Shown: positions 22,162 through 58,195 of the stretch, piece by piece | Layout of the letters: every line of letters begins with the position of its first letter | How positions within the stretch are numbered: position 1 is the first letter of the stretch | NCBI RefSeq assembly: GCF_032854445.1 | Contig: NC_088306.1 | Coordinates: 9,202,193-9,262,192, forward strand | Length of the DNA: 60,000 bases | DNA from: Liolophura sinensis | Lineage: Eukaryota > Mollusca > Polyplacophora > Chitonida > Chitonidae | Direction of reading: 5' to 3' | Made by a program: the position numbers and the translations under genes | Notes under the pieces: model-generated | Databases searched by the model: none | Seen by the model: the letters and a program-made list of their open reading frames with translations, nothing else | Told to the model about the DNA's origin: nothing

Positions 22162-22344
22162 CTAGTGGTGGTGGTGGTGGTGGTGTCCGTGATGGTGCCC
22201 AAATCCGTGATGGTGCCCAAATCCGTGATGGTGCTCAAATCCGTGGTGATGGTGGTGATGATCGTGCTCAAAGGCTCGAGCAGCTGCACCGAAAGCCGCA
22301 CCGGCAGCCAAGCCACCCAGAATCCCGCCGCCGTAAGCAGGTCT
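22162..22344 (-). CDS. His-rich protein exon 3 (glycine zipper and His tail, stop)
   Basis: 183 nt, residues 82-141 and stop TAG at 22162-22164. Acceptor TTCCTGACAG. On the plus strand the His codons look like a GTG/ATG trinucleotide microsatellite, but the frame is kept, the phase from exon 2 fits, and a Gly/Ala-rich zipper precedes it. The His tract may vary in length between individuals because it is built of near-identical 15-bp units. Confidence 0.75.
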   Translation of the reverse strand, partial: RPAYGGGILGGLAAGAAFGAAARAFEHDHHHHHHGFEHHHGFGHHHGFGHHHGHHHHHHH

Positions 22345-23786
22345 CTGTCAGGAAAAGAAACAACATAAACTTGTGAATGAACCGAGACACTTCATAAAGA
22401 AAACTCAGTAGATGATAGGTCCCCGCCCGCCAAGGTGTTTTATGGAACAATTTGCCGTTGTCTGTATGAGCTAACGTCTTAAAGAGAAAAGCATGACGGC
22501 CAATATTACAAGATGGCCGACAAGAGCCATACTGAATTACTTAAAATAATGACTTTGCTGACCTCAAGCCGCTGTGTAAATACGAACACTGATTAGTGGA
22601 AACTGTTATAAATATCTTGTTCAAAAGACCAAGTAGGCATAAATTTTATTTATTAAAAACTGTTAAATATCTTATTCAGAGGATCATGTGTGACAGATAG
22701 AAAATCTAAAATGGCCGACGAAGCAGCTATACTGGATTTTGTAGAATGGCCAAACTCCCAACGGGCGAACGGACGGAAGAACGGAAACAGACTGCTGCTT
22801 TAACCCTTACAAGGGGCCTCCGTGGCCGAGGCAGTAGCATGCTAGCGCGCGGCGCAATGAACCAGGAGTCTCTCAAAAGTATGGTCGCAGCTCATGTTGT
22901 CTTCCTCTCCGGCCGTACTTGGGAAGGTCTACCAGCAACCTGCGGATGGTCGTGGGTCTCTCTCGAGTTCTGCCCGGTTACCTCCCATCATAATGCTGGC
23001 TGCCGTCGTATATAAGTGAAATATTCTTGAGTACGGCGTAAAAAACCAATCAAATAAATAAATAAATTAAACCTTGCACGATTACATTGTATATCAGATA
23101 AGGTTTATAGGCCTATATAGGTTGAGAAATTAACCACCATAGTAACTGAAAACTTCAAATAACTATTATTTAATATCAAATGAATATATGAATAAATAAA
23201 TATTTATTTTTTTCTGTATCGTGAGTAACTTAACAGTATACCTCCTTCACGACGACCCTCTGTACAGGGGGCTCCATCACGTACGTCGTGGACTGAACCA
23301 CTGGTGGAGTAGGGTACGCCGCCGGTGGGGGCGGGGCTGGGTACCCAGCCTGAGGTGGGTACGGCTGTGGGTAAGGGTACTGGGCCGGAGGGGCTGACGG
23401 TAGCCTCTCTGAAATAGAAATTAAACGGTGCATAATCAGGTAGAACAGGCATGAATAATGAATAGGCATGAAGCTTGAAAATGGTGTCTGAATAACTGGA
23501 ACAGTTTTATTCAGATTTAATGTCATGATGTCATGAGCAAGACTTTCGGAACCCAGAAAAATTCATTTCCTTGAAAGACGATCCAGTGACATGCATCTAT
23601 ATACGTACTGATTTCAAAGACTCCCACCCCCACCCCACCCCACCCCACCCCACCTCACCAAAAACCAAAGGTGCAAAAGTGAGCATTATCATTCTTCAGC
23701 GTTGTTTTACCTGGAGGTGGGATACTTCCGTTAGAGTAGGTGTACGTCGTTACTGTCCCGGGCGGTGGTGGGTACCCAGGGTTCAT
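22162..23786 (-). CDS. Small Pro/Tyr-rich, glycine-zipper, His-rich protein, three exons
   Basis: Exons 23786-23711, 23408-23242 and 22344-22162 join in phase to a 426-nt reading frame, 141 aa. Residues 1-80 are Pro/Tyr-rich with XYPPX-like repeats (YPPPPG, YPYPQPYPPQ, GYPAPPPP). Residues 85-104 are a Gly/Ala hydrophobic segment (GGGILGGLAAGAAFGAAARA) of glycine-zipper type. Residues 107-141 contain about 23 His in HHHGFGHHHGF repeats. No family is recognised with certainty. The order XYPPX region, Ala/Gly core, His/Gly tail resembles plant GPRP proteins and the Pro/Tyr tails of several membrane-associated proteins. The His tail could bind Zn, Cu or Ni; that is inference. It lies head-to-tail upstream of the PLEKHB-like gene. 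Confidence 0.75.
22811..23068 (+). mobile_element. SINE-A, full length, in intron 2 of the His-rich gene
   Basis: Head GGGGCCTCCGTGGCCGAGGC, core CCTGCGGATGGTCGTGGGTC, tail GAGTACGGCGTAAAAAACCA and AAATA repeats. Opposite in orientation to the gene. Confidence 0.92.
23242..23408 (-). CDS. His-rich protein exon 2 (Pro/Tyr-rich)
   Basis: 167 nt, residues 26-81. Acceptor TTTCTATTTCAG, donor GAG|GTATAC. Encodes the Pro/Tyr/Gln-rich region followed by TTYVMEPPVQRVVVKE. The exon is markedly GC-rich inside AT-rich flanks, which supports coding. Confidence 0.8.
23711..23786 (-). CDS. His-rich protein exon 1 (start exon)
   Basis: Encodes residues 1-25, MNPGYPPPPGTVTTYTYSNG and SIPPP, plus the first base of codon 26. 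Donor CCAG|GTAAAA. The ATG lies in a GTCGCAATG context. A good acceptor-like tract (ATTGTATTTCAG, near 23841) lies about 53 bp upstream, suggesting an intron in the 5' UTR. Confidence 0.75.
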
Positions 23787-23989
23787 TGCGACTTAACTTT
23801 ATACCTGTGCAGTCCTTTCAAAGTTTAAAGCTTCAGCTGAAATACAATAAATATATCATTATTTGAAGGTACATCCATTCTGAGATTAAACTATCGGTGA
23901 CACCCAGAATTATTCATTATGACAGATTTTTCAGTAACTTATAACGTCTGAAGTACACGTGTTTAAGAATAATATAATCAGTATGTGCG

Positions 23990-24330
23990 TATGATTGGAT
24001 TTTACGTCGTATTTAACAATTTTTCAGTCATATGAAGACGAGGAGTCATACAGGTGTTTGTATATTCTGTACAGAGTCTTCTTGTAGCAGGGCGAGTTTA
24101 TGCCGGCAAAGTGCTGCCGTCATTGAAGTACATGTACATGTGTGTCATGCCGAAGATACCAAATACGACACCTCACCCAATTACTTTATACAGACGCTAT
24201 TGCAACCAGTCCTGTTTTCTTGCTCAAACCTCTCAGTGCTAAGCCCCAAGCGATCGAGGCAGCCAAAATTTCTACTTGTAAAGTCTTTGGTAAGCCGACC
24301 CGCGTGGCGGACGTTCTAACCGTTACAGAA
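23990..24330 (-). mobile_element. SINE-C copy 1
   Basis: Starts with the tail shared with SINE-B (TTAACAATTTTTCAGTCATA) but has a different body (CAGGGCGAGTTTATGCCGGC, GACACCTCACCCAATTACTT). Second copy at 56165-56425. Confidence 0.65.
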
Positions 24331-24424
24331 TCGGCCGTCGTCAGTTACACATTTACCAAGAATTAAGACAGACGTCTATCTTAATCCACGAGGTTATACC
24401 GCGTATATCACGGTAGTTGAAGTC

Positions 24425-24616
24425 TGTAATGACAGTCGAATGGTTCTTAACACACGAGCTTATGCGTTCGAATCCAGCTCTCGATGTCTTGGCTGCGGCC
24501 TCAAGTCACGGTGTTTCTCGAATATTATCCTGTCGAAGGACGGTCATATTCTCAACCAGTTGACATGACCGTCGATCTAAACGTTTCTTTTTCCACGTTA
24601 AACACCAAAAGTAAAA
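24425..24616 (+). mobile_element. tRNA-derived SINE of a fourth type
   Basis: Contains a perfect Pol III B box, GTTCGAATCC, within TATGCGTTCGAATCCAGCTC and ends CCACGTTAAACACCAAAAGT, a SINE tail like those of the other families. Confidence 0.55.
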
Positions 24617-25384
24617 CAGCTTTGTTTTGTGGACGATCTTTTATCGAGTTACCTCACGCCATACTGAAAACAATATTTACCTGTTTTCCATTAGTTAATT
24701 CAACATCAAGAGCTACCGGTGCTGAGAGATAACTTGTACAACTGAAGTATGATGAACAGTTTAAAACAAATGGCTGCTCTTAAGTGACACTAATTCGTTA
24801 ATTCCTCCCTTCCACTCCCCATACGACATTGTTGTGCAATTAGGCCTAGTTTTTTTAAAAACACTAACGGAAAGCAAACTTTATATTTTATAACTATACA
24901 AATATATCGAACAAATAGATCCCATGCATAACCTAATGTATATATTAGTAAATTATCTTCAACAAAAATGAAAAAAATTCTTACCCCTGGCTGTCACGAT
25001 ACTGAAAATATAAAAATCACACTGAGTTCTGTTTGTGTTGATGTTATATTTTACTTAGTATCAATCTTGTGTCTATCTTGGGATATGTCGTACAGGAGAA
25101 TCAACGCCCCCTGCCTACGTCACAGGTCGCGTGCTCTGATCGGACCAAAGGTCATGTCACAATCTTTGAAGTGCGCATAAATATTACATTGTTGTGTGAC
25201 GTCATTCACTGCTGCCACTTGATAACAGAGTAAATAAGCTATAGTCTACACATATGACGTTGTGCATTACTTAGAACTTTAAAAGTACATATTTTGAATA
25301 ACACAGTCCAAATATTAATTCTCTATAAGAGTGAATTTATGAATGAACTCTGTAAATACAAAAAGTTATCATACCGGCTTCCCT
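24617..25384. other. Possible 5' exon and promoter of the His-rich gene
   Basis: A minus-strand donor CAGGG|GTAAGA near 24985 could end a non-coding first exon that joins the acceptor near 23841. Upstream on that strand are TGACGTAG (CRE-like) and TGCGCAC (25171-25177, matching the metal-response core TGCRCNC). All are single short matches, so this is tentative. Confidence 0.25.
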
Positions 25385-25510
25385 TTCGGCTGTAGGCCTA
25401 CTTGGGAAGGGCTGTAAGCAACCTGCGGATGATCGAGGGTTTCCCCAGGACTCTGACCCGATTCCTTCCGTCGTGTAAACAAGTGAAATTCCAATCAAAT
25501 AAATAAATAG
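25385..25510 (+). mobile_element. SINE-A, 5'-truncated
   Basis: Core CAACCTGCGGATGATCGAGG and tail CCAATCAAATAAATAAATAG. Confidence 0.8.
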
Positions 25511-25547
25511 ATAAACACATATTCTGCGACTACGAAAGGAGCTTTGT

Positions 25548-26495
25548 CAGGTAGGCCAGTGGTTTACCCTGAGCACATCGGTTTCTCCCACCCAAAAAGG
25601 CCAGTGGTTTACCCTGAGCACATCATTTTCTCCCACCCGTAAGGCCAGTGGTTTACCCTGAGCACATCAGTTTCTCCCACCCAAAAAGGCCAGTGGTTTA
25701 CCCTGAGCACATCAGTTTCTCCCAACCTCAAGGGCCAGTGGTTTACCCTGAGCACATCGGTTTCTCCCACCCGCAAAGGCCAGTGGTTTACCCTGAGCAC
25801 ATCATTTTCTCCCACCCGCAAAGGCCAGTGGTTTACCCTGAGCACATCGGTTTCTCCCACCCGCAAAGGCCAGTGTTCTACCCTGAGCACATCAGTTTCT
25901 CCCACCCGCAAAGGCCAGTGGTTTACCCTGAGCACATTGGTTTCTCCCATCTACAAAGGCCAGTGGTTTACCCTGAGCACATCAGTTTCTCCCACCCGCA
26001 AAGGCCAGTGGTTTATCCTGAGCACATCAGTTTCTCCCACCCGCAAAGGCCAGTGATTACCCTGAGCACATCAGTTTCTCCCACCCGCAAAGGCCAGTGG
26101 TTTACCCTGAGCACATCGGTTTCTCCCACCCGCAAAGGCCAGTGGTTTACCCTGAGCACATCAGTTTCTCCCACCCGCAAAAGCCAGTGGTTTACCCTGA
26201 GCACATCAGTTTCTCCCACCTATGAAGGCCAGTGGTTTACCCTGAGCACATCGGTTTCTCCCATCTACAAAGGCCAGTGGTTTACCCTGAGCACATCAGT
26301 TTCTCCCACCCGCAAAAGCCAGTGGTTTACCCTGAGCACATCAGTTTCTCCCACCTATGAAGGCCAGTGGTTTACCCTGAGCACATCAGTTTCTCCCACC
26401 TATGAAGGCCAGTGGTTTACCCTGAGCACATCGGTTTCTCCCATCTACAAAGGCCAGTGTTCTACCCTGAGCACCTCAGTTTCTCCCACCCATAA
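25548..26495 (+). repeat. 45-bp minisatellite derived from SINE-A, about 21 copies
   Basis: Unit AAGGCCAGTGGTTTACCCTG, then AGCACATCGGTTTCTCCCAC and CCGCA. Aligns with the SINE-A core around CTCTGCCCGGTTTCCTCCCA. The right end runs into a SINE tail (CGTCGTCATTTATAAGTGAA). A multiple of three, so long open frames exist on both strands. Confidence 0.92.
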
Positions 26496-26560
26496 ACCTG
26501 ACCGTCGTCATTTATAAGTGAAAAACTCCAGATTACGGCACTATACACCAACCAAATAAA
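26496..26560 (+). mobile_element. SINE-A tail attached to the 45-bp array
   Basis: GTCATTTATAAGTGAAAAAC, then GGCACTATACACCAACCAAA: a diverged tail in the same orientation as the array units. Confidence 0.7.
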
Positions 26561-26561
26561 G

Positions 26562-26772
26562 AAATCAAGAATATTTTACTTAAACGTCGGTGGCCAGCAT
26601 TATGGTGGGAGGAAACCGCGCAGAGCCCGGGGAAACTCACGACCATCCGCAAGTTGCTGGCAGACCTTCTCACGTATGGCCGGAGATGAAGCCGGCAACC
26701 GCATTAGTGAGAGACTCCTGGGTCGTTACGCTGCACTAGCGCTCTAACCAACTGAGCCACGGAGGTCCCCCA
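26562..26772 (-). mobile_element. SINE-A, near full length
   Basis: Antisense core (GGTGGCCAGCATTATGGTGG) through head (TAACCAACTGAGCCACGGAG). Its tail meets the tail of the preceding element. Confidence 0.88.
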
Positions 26773-27321
26773 GAACAACCGATCGATAGAGCTGCAGTCA
26801 TCGTCGAAGGAAAAAAAACAAAAAAACAAAAACGAAAAGATTCCATGCCATAGCCATCAGTAAACTTGCGTGTACAACGATCGGCCTAAATCAGCTTGCT
26901 TTGGGTACAATAATGTACATATACAGCTTCACGTATGCATTCTCTTTGTTCTTGGAGACCGGTACGATTAATTTTATGATCTTTTTCTATGCGACGAATT
27001 AATTTTATGATCTTTTTCTATGCGACGAAGTCTACCCTTCTCCCCAGACATGTATATGCAACAAGCATAGGAGCCGAGGTTACCACAGTCCACATACACA
27101 TTGAAATAGTAATGATGCAGCGCCCGTTTTCTGTCCTCTAGCGCGTTAGTCTTTATACATCGGGTGTTGGTTCAGTCCCGGCCTTGGGCAGGGAGTTTCC
27201 GTACTTCACCCAACTCTCTTAAATCATTATTCCGTCCTATTTCCGTATTTAATATGTTTCCTTAGTTCTTTGATGGTTTGTGTTATACGTCGTTTTGGGA
27301 ATTGGCCTTGCGATTATAGAC
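26773..27321. other. No gene seen; tRNA-like SINE fragment and a 31-bp duplication
   Basis: ATTAATTTTATGATCTTTTT with CTATGCGACGA is duplicated in tandem at 26967 and 26998. At 27135-27230 a B-box-like GGTTCAGTCCC suggests another short SINE. Confidence 0.4.
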
Positions 27322-27475
27322 CTGGATACGTGGGAAGGTCTGCCAGCAACCTGCGGATGGTCGTGGGTTTCCTCCGGGCTCTGCCTTGTTTCCTCCCACC
27401 ATAATGCTGGCTGCCGTCGTATAAGTGAAATATTCTTGAGTACGGCGTAAAACACCAATCAAATAAATAAATATA
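27322..27475 (+). mobile_element. SINE-A, 5'-truncated
   Basis: CAACCTGCGGATGGTCGTGG core and GAGTACGGCGTAAAACACCA tail. Confidence 0.88.
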
Positions 27476-27639
27476 TACCTGGAACTTCTTTATTGGTTGA
27501 CGGCTGGTATATGAATGTCTGTTTTGACGCATAAATGAGGAATTGCTGCACTGTAATGAGCTTTCAACGCTACTGGTGTGGAGGTTTGTGCCGTCTTACA
27601 GTATGCTGAATTAAGACGTCAGTTTTCTATACCAGTATG

Positions 27640-28190
27640 CTGAGGACGTCTGACAGTCACACGAGGAAAAGTTTGTCAGTAACTTGCCAAGTTACGTCAG
27701 CTTTATTCCCGGCGCAGACAATCCAGAAAACTGACATCCAACGGCTATATGTAAGACAAGAAATCATGAGTATGGCGTTAACCATCAAATCACACGAGGA
27801 AAAGTTTGCCAGTAACTTGCCAAGTTACGTCAGCTTTATTCCCGGCGCAGACAATCCAGAAAAAAGACATCCAACGGCTATATGTAAGTCAAGAAATCTT
27901 GAGTATGGCGTTAAGCATCAAATCACACGAGGAAAAGTTTGCCAGTAACTTGCCAAGTTACGTCAGCCTTTTTCCCGGCGCTGACAATCCAGAAAACGGA
28001 CATCCACCGGCTATATGTAAGTCAAGAAATCTTGAGTATGGCGTTAATCCATCAAATCACACGAGGAAAAGTTTGCCAGTAGCTTGCCAAGTTACGTCAG
28101 CCTTTTCCCGGCGCTGACAATCCAGAAAACGGATATCTATCGGCTATATGTGAAGACAAGGAATCTTGAGTATGACGTTAAACCATGAAA
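27640..28190 (+). repeat. 133-bp tandem repeat, 4 copies
   Basis: Units begin CACACGAGGAAAAGTTTGCC at 27658, 27791, 27924 and 28058 (period 133-134) and end GAGTATGGCGTTAA, which looks like a SINE tail, so the unit may be a tandemly amplified short element. Confidence 0.9.
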
Positions 28191-28560
28191 TAAATATACA
28201 AACAAACCATTATGCTAATAAATCAGTAATAAAAGCGACTACAGAGCATAGAGAATAAAACCAGACAACAGTGCATACATGGAATAGTTGGCACGTGGTG
28301 ACACGTAACCGATGAAACACGGCCTCCAGTCAATTTATTTCCGTGTTTTATTATAACTGTTCACGTAATACCTGTCATACATAATAGGTAAACGCTATAT
28401 TATATCAAGTCGGGCGACACAGCCTTTCAAAATACTTGTATATTTAACATGTATGGTGTTCAAATAAAACACCAATCAATAATAAAAGTAAATTAACCAA
28501 GGAATAATAGTTTCAACCAGGACATGAATGAATAGAGCTAAAACAGACAACCACAAGACA
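28191..28560. repeat. Dispersed repeat R170, copy 2, and flank
   Basis: 28240-28400 contains AGCATAGAGAATAAAACCAG and GTGACACGTAACCGATGAAA, matching the copies near 19390 and 35826. The rest is unremarkable. Confidence 0.55.
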
Positions 28561-28676
28561 ACACTCTTTACATCAAACTTTATTTACAAATTTTTTTTAC
28601 ATGAAATGGTCATGCAAATTTTCGTATGCCATATGTTTTACAACAATGATGCTAGCGTCGAGAAATGATCCTGGTA

Positions 28677-29062
28677 TTATTTTACGGTGAGCTGATACTT
28701 CTGCCTGCGAGTTTTTCCCTTTTGAGGCACACATAATGTAGTTTTATTTAAAACTCCTCGTCTTGTGTTTTCATTTAGATTTACACCGCACATATTTAAG
28801 GGGGCAATAAATTGATCCGGCAAGAAAGTATATTTCACACAAAGATGAACCCGAACAAACAAGAATTTTAGTTTCAAACGAATTAAGACTCTTTTTACGG
28901 AAGAGCAGACGACTGTTGTCGCAGCTCCAAGGGATGTAACAGAGGCTTTGATTAATAACATTAATTTCGCAACGATCTTTTCTTTCTCCTTTATTTGCTT
29001 ATCACAACACGCCTTCTGTTCAGAAAAAGTCTTTTGCATTTTATCCTGTCTATTCTATAATT
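28677..29062 (-). other. Unrecognised open frame, possible terminal exon
   Basis: A 120-codon frame from ATG at 29039 starts MQKTFSEQKACCDKQIKEKE and is Lys-rich with a hydrophobic stretch near residues 25-45. A possible acceptor (TTTTAATTATAG) lies just upstream, and a minus-strand AATAAA lies at 28579-28584, about 95 bp after the stop. No family is recognised, and the sequence could be open by chance. Confidence 0.25.
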
Positions 29063-29544
29063 AAAATATTAATATTTATTTGTCAGTGTAAACCACATCA
29101 TATGACTATCATTTTGCAACATGATATTTTCAGGCCTGGTAGTTCTATAGCTGTAAATTACGTAGAAACTGTAAACGCCAAAACCGTAGAATCTTCCAGA
29201 TGTATGTAGAAGCTGGGTGATGCCTAAATCTCGCATTTCTGATCATTTACAAATTTAGACATTTTCTGAACTTTTACATATAACAAGTTCCATATTCACA
29301 GCTCATATTTAGTTCAGATATTTGGGCGAGCGATCACAATAAGTTACATGTTTGGGGCATTACCCTAAAAAAGCGTCCTTTTTGAGGCATGTTTTATATG
29401 TCCTAATAACCCTTGTTTCCGTCAATGGTCGTAAATGACGTCATTGATGAGCATAACGGGAAAGCAGGATCAGCTCAGTGCCCCCAGTTCGGGCTATGCC
29501 CCCAACAAAGTTGTTTTGACAGGTATCACCGTTGACTTCACCAC
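29063..29544. other. No gene seen
   Basis: Unique AT-rich intergenic DNA. Confidence 0.4.
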
Positions 29545-29815
29545 AGTATTTATTTATTTATTTGATTGGTGTTTTACGCCATACTCAAGAATATTTCACT
29601 TATACGACGGCGGCCAGCATTATGATGGGAGGAAATCGGGCATAGCCCGGGGGAAACCCACGACCATCCGCAGGTTACTGTAAGACCTTCCCACGTACAG
29701 ACGGAGAGGAAACCAGCATGAGCTGGACTTGAACTCACAGCGACCGTATTGGTGAGAAGCTCCCAGGTCATTACGCCGCGCTAGCGCGCTAACCAACTGA
29801 GCCACGGAGGCCCCA
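29545..29815 (-). mobile_element. SINE-A, full length
   Basis: Antisense, complete, from GATTGGTGTTTTACGCCATA to TAACCAACTGAGCCACGGAG. The insertion is flanked by repeated TTCACCAC, a probable target-site duplication. Confidence 0.92.
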
Positions 29816-29961
29816 CTTCACCACTGTAAGCAGGCTGCTTAATTTCCGGGCTTGCGTTTGCAATTCTATAATTTAAAGCCAGTTTTTCTCTGTTAAAATC
29901 AGACCGAGAATCTTATTACATGTCACGCCACACCGTACATACGCATACTCTGTATTTAAAA

Positions 29962-30200
29962 AATTTAATTTTTTGATTGGTGTTTTACGCAAGAATATTC
30001 CACTTATTATGCCAACATTATGGTGGTAGGAAACCGGGCGGGGCCCGGGGGAAACCCACGACCATCCGCTGGTTGCTGGCAGACCTTCCCACGTACGGCT
30101 GGTGAAGAAGCCAGCATGAGATGGACATGAACTCACAGCGACCGCATTGGTGAGAGGCTCCTGGGTCATTACGCTGCGCTAGATGAGCCACTGAGCCCCC
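29962..30200 (-). mobile_element. SINE-A, near full length
   Basis: Antisense copy with a small tail deletion (GTGTTTTACGCAAGAATATT) and a head ending GATGAGCCACTGAGCCCCC. Confidence 0.9.
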
Positions 30201-30619
30201 TCCCCGCTCAAGCATTTCATGTATGCTTTATGTACACACGGATCCAGGCGCAGACTATTGGATAGTATTCAATGCTTCATCATCGGTTCTTTCATAACGT
30301 CATGAAATCTGATATTTAACACTGAAAAAGTATTTTCAAGGACTATCGGATGTGTAAATTGAAGTATTGCAAGGCCTTGGAAATCTTTCAACAGAATTCC
30401 AGCTCTTTCAAGAACCATTGGGAATGGCCGACATCTTCAACTTTGAAAACCCTAGTTATATTTTACACGGCTTCTCCCATGAAATCTACAGGAATGGACG
30501 TTGTTCCCGTTATATTCAACTTCCCTGTAACTCAAGACCATGTTAGATTTCACTTTCCTAAACGTCCTCTGTAATCTTATCTCAGAAAAGGCATTCACCA
30601 TTACGATCGTTGGTTTGAG

Positions 30620-30735
30620 GTTCTTGGGCGATTGAGCCAACGAGGCCATTAGTTTCCTTCCACCATAACGCTGGTCGCCGTCGTTTAAGTGAAATATTCT
30701 TGAGTATGGCGTAAAACACCAATCAAATAAACATT
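30620..30735 (+). mobile_element. SINE-A, deleted copy
   Basis: Short head remnant (GATTGAGCCAACGAGGCC) joined to tail GAGTATGGCGTAAAACACCA. Confidence 0.75.
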
Positions 30736-31639
30736 AAATCAATCACACATTTTGAAAAAAAAAAATAATAATAAAATGCTTAAATTTGTTCCATGTTTTT
30801 CCCCTCAGAGTATGTCCACACAATATGACCACAATTATATGATGGTGTAAGGTACGACACAAACCACACAATTTAGTTTCACACAGTTATGCACATTTTT
30901 AATTTCTCCAACTTTTTTTACAGGATTGGAACATGAAATTATGTAGTATATACAAGTATACATCTGGTGGCAGAAATATAACAGAATCCAGTTCTTTGTC
31001 CCTAAAAAAAAGGCTATGAACAAAGATTTGACAGACAGCCTTGAACAATGTGCTTACTGTCCATAACCAACATGTTTATCGCAGGCAGCTGTTTTTCACT
31101 TCTTTTTCAAATCAATTTAGGGTGACTTTCAGAAAATTAAATTTCCGATTAGGACATTTATGTATTTATAATAAATGCACATTTAATTTGAGAACAGATG
31201 ATTGAATAAGGCAAATCAGACATCCCCCCCTCCCCCCAACACATCTTCAACTTTTCTTTACTGTTTCAAATGAAAACAGTCAAAAGAACAGATGTACAAA
31301 CAAAGAGAAAATATACTCTCCCAAATGCATGTACCACCATGTGAAACAAGAGACTTGCACAAAAGTAATAGAAAGCATGAAGCTATCAAGAATATCAAGC
31401 CTTCATCATGTGATAAAGAGTATCAAGCGATAAAGCCTAAGATGTGATAAAGCCTATCAAGAAATGAGCCTAACCCCTTACGTTGCACCATCTTGTGGTG
31501 GAAAAAGCACTGTCTTATGGGACAAATATCACTATCTTGAGGGAAACCTAAACAGGTATGTTTCATGACAGTACATTACCTGCAATTTTTCACTAACTTC
31601 CAGTCAAAAAAGTGGATAAAAGAATCGCTTTTGAGCCCA
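30736..31639. other. Intergenic, no gene seen
   Basis: AT-rich unique DNA between the repeat cluster and the presumed U2SURP 3' end. Confidence 0.4.
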
Positions 31640-32278
31640 TCACATAAAATTTTATTCTGATTACCTAGTAACAGCCAATCACATCATACTTCGGCTGATT
31701 CTTCATCAACTAATCACTTGTACTGTAGTACAGACAGGAAGGAAAATAAGTTGTGTGACAAATTTCATGCAATTATGGTTGATTTTACAGACTGTTTTAT
31801 TTGATGGCCTCTGGCTACACATCTGTACGGTTTGAATGTCACATGTACAGCTCACAAGAAGCTTTTAAGACATTATATGCCTAATACTTCAGACAATGGT
31901 CACAGATCTCAATTACAGTTTCTGAAGACATCATGGCCAGCATTTACTTAAGCACAATCACTTACTTGTACAGACAACTTTTTTTTCTTCTCATCGACAG
32001 CATTTGTAAAAAAACAAAACCGTTACACTTCATTTTCATAACATTATTTTTTCAAAACTGCACGGCCTGACTTGGAATGTCACATGACAACCAGAGAAGG
32101 TTTTATACCAAAACAATTCAAGCCGATTTACATAAGTACATGTGCTGTAAAAGTACAGAAGTCTTGATACAGGACAGGCTTTTCAAGCAGTAACAATGCA
32201 CATGTGACTGATAGGGTGTTTTGTTTAAGATGGCCAGAAGCCAGGACACTTAACATGATGAATACAAAGCCAAGTTTT
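31640..32278 (-). other. U2SURP: Probable U2SURP 3' UTR with poly(A) signal candidates
   Basis: Unique AT-rich DNA follows the stop codon. AATAAA on the minus strand occurs at 31796-31801 and 31651-31656, giving 3' UTRs of about 0.5-0.65 kb. The exact end is not visible from sequence. Confidence 0.5.

Positions 32279-58195
<25,917 letters not shown>

Noticed and set aside
25171-25177. Metal-response-element match near the His-rich gene
   Set aside because: A single 7-mer with a degenerate consensus is expected by chance in a kilobase; kept only as a remark in the promoter entry.
25648-26517. 289-codon open frame with 15-residue repeats (HISFSHPQRPVVYPE type)
   Set aside because: It is a reading of the 45-bp SINE-derived array, also open on the other strand, shifts frame internally at about 26055, and has no flanking unique coding sequence.
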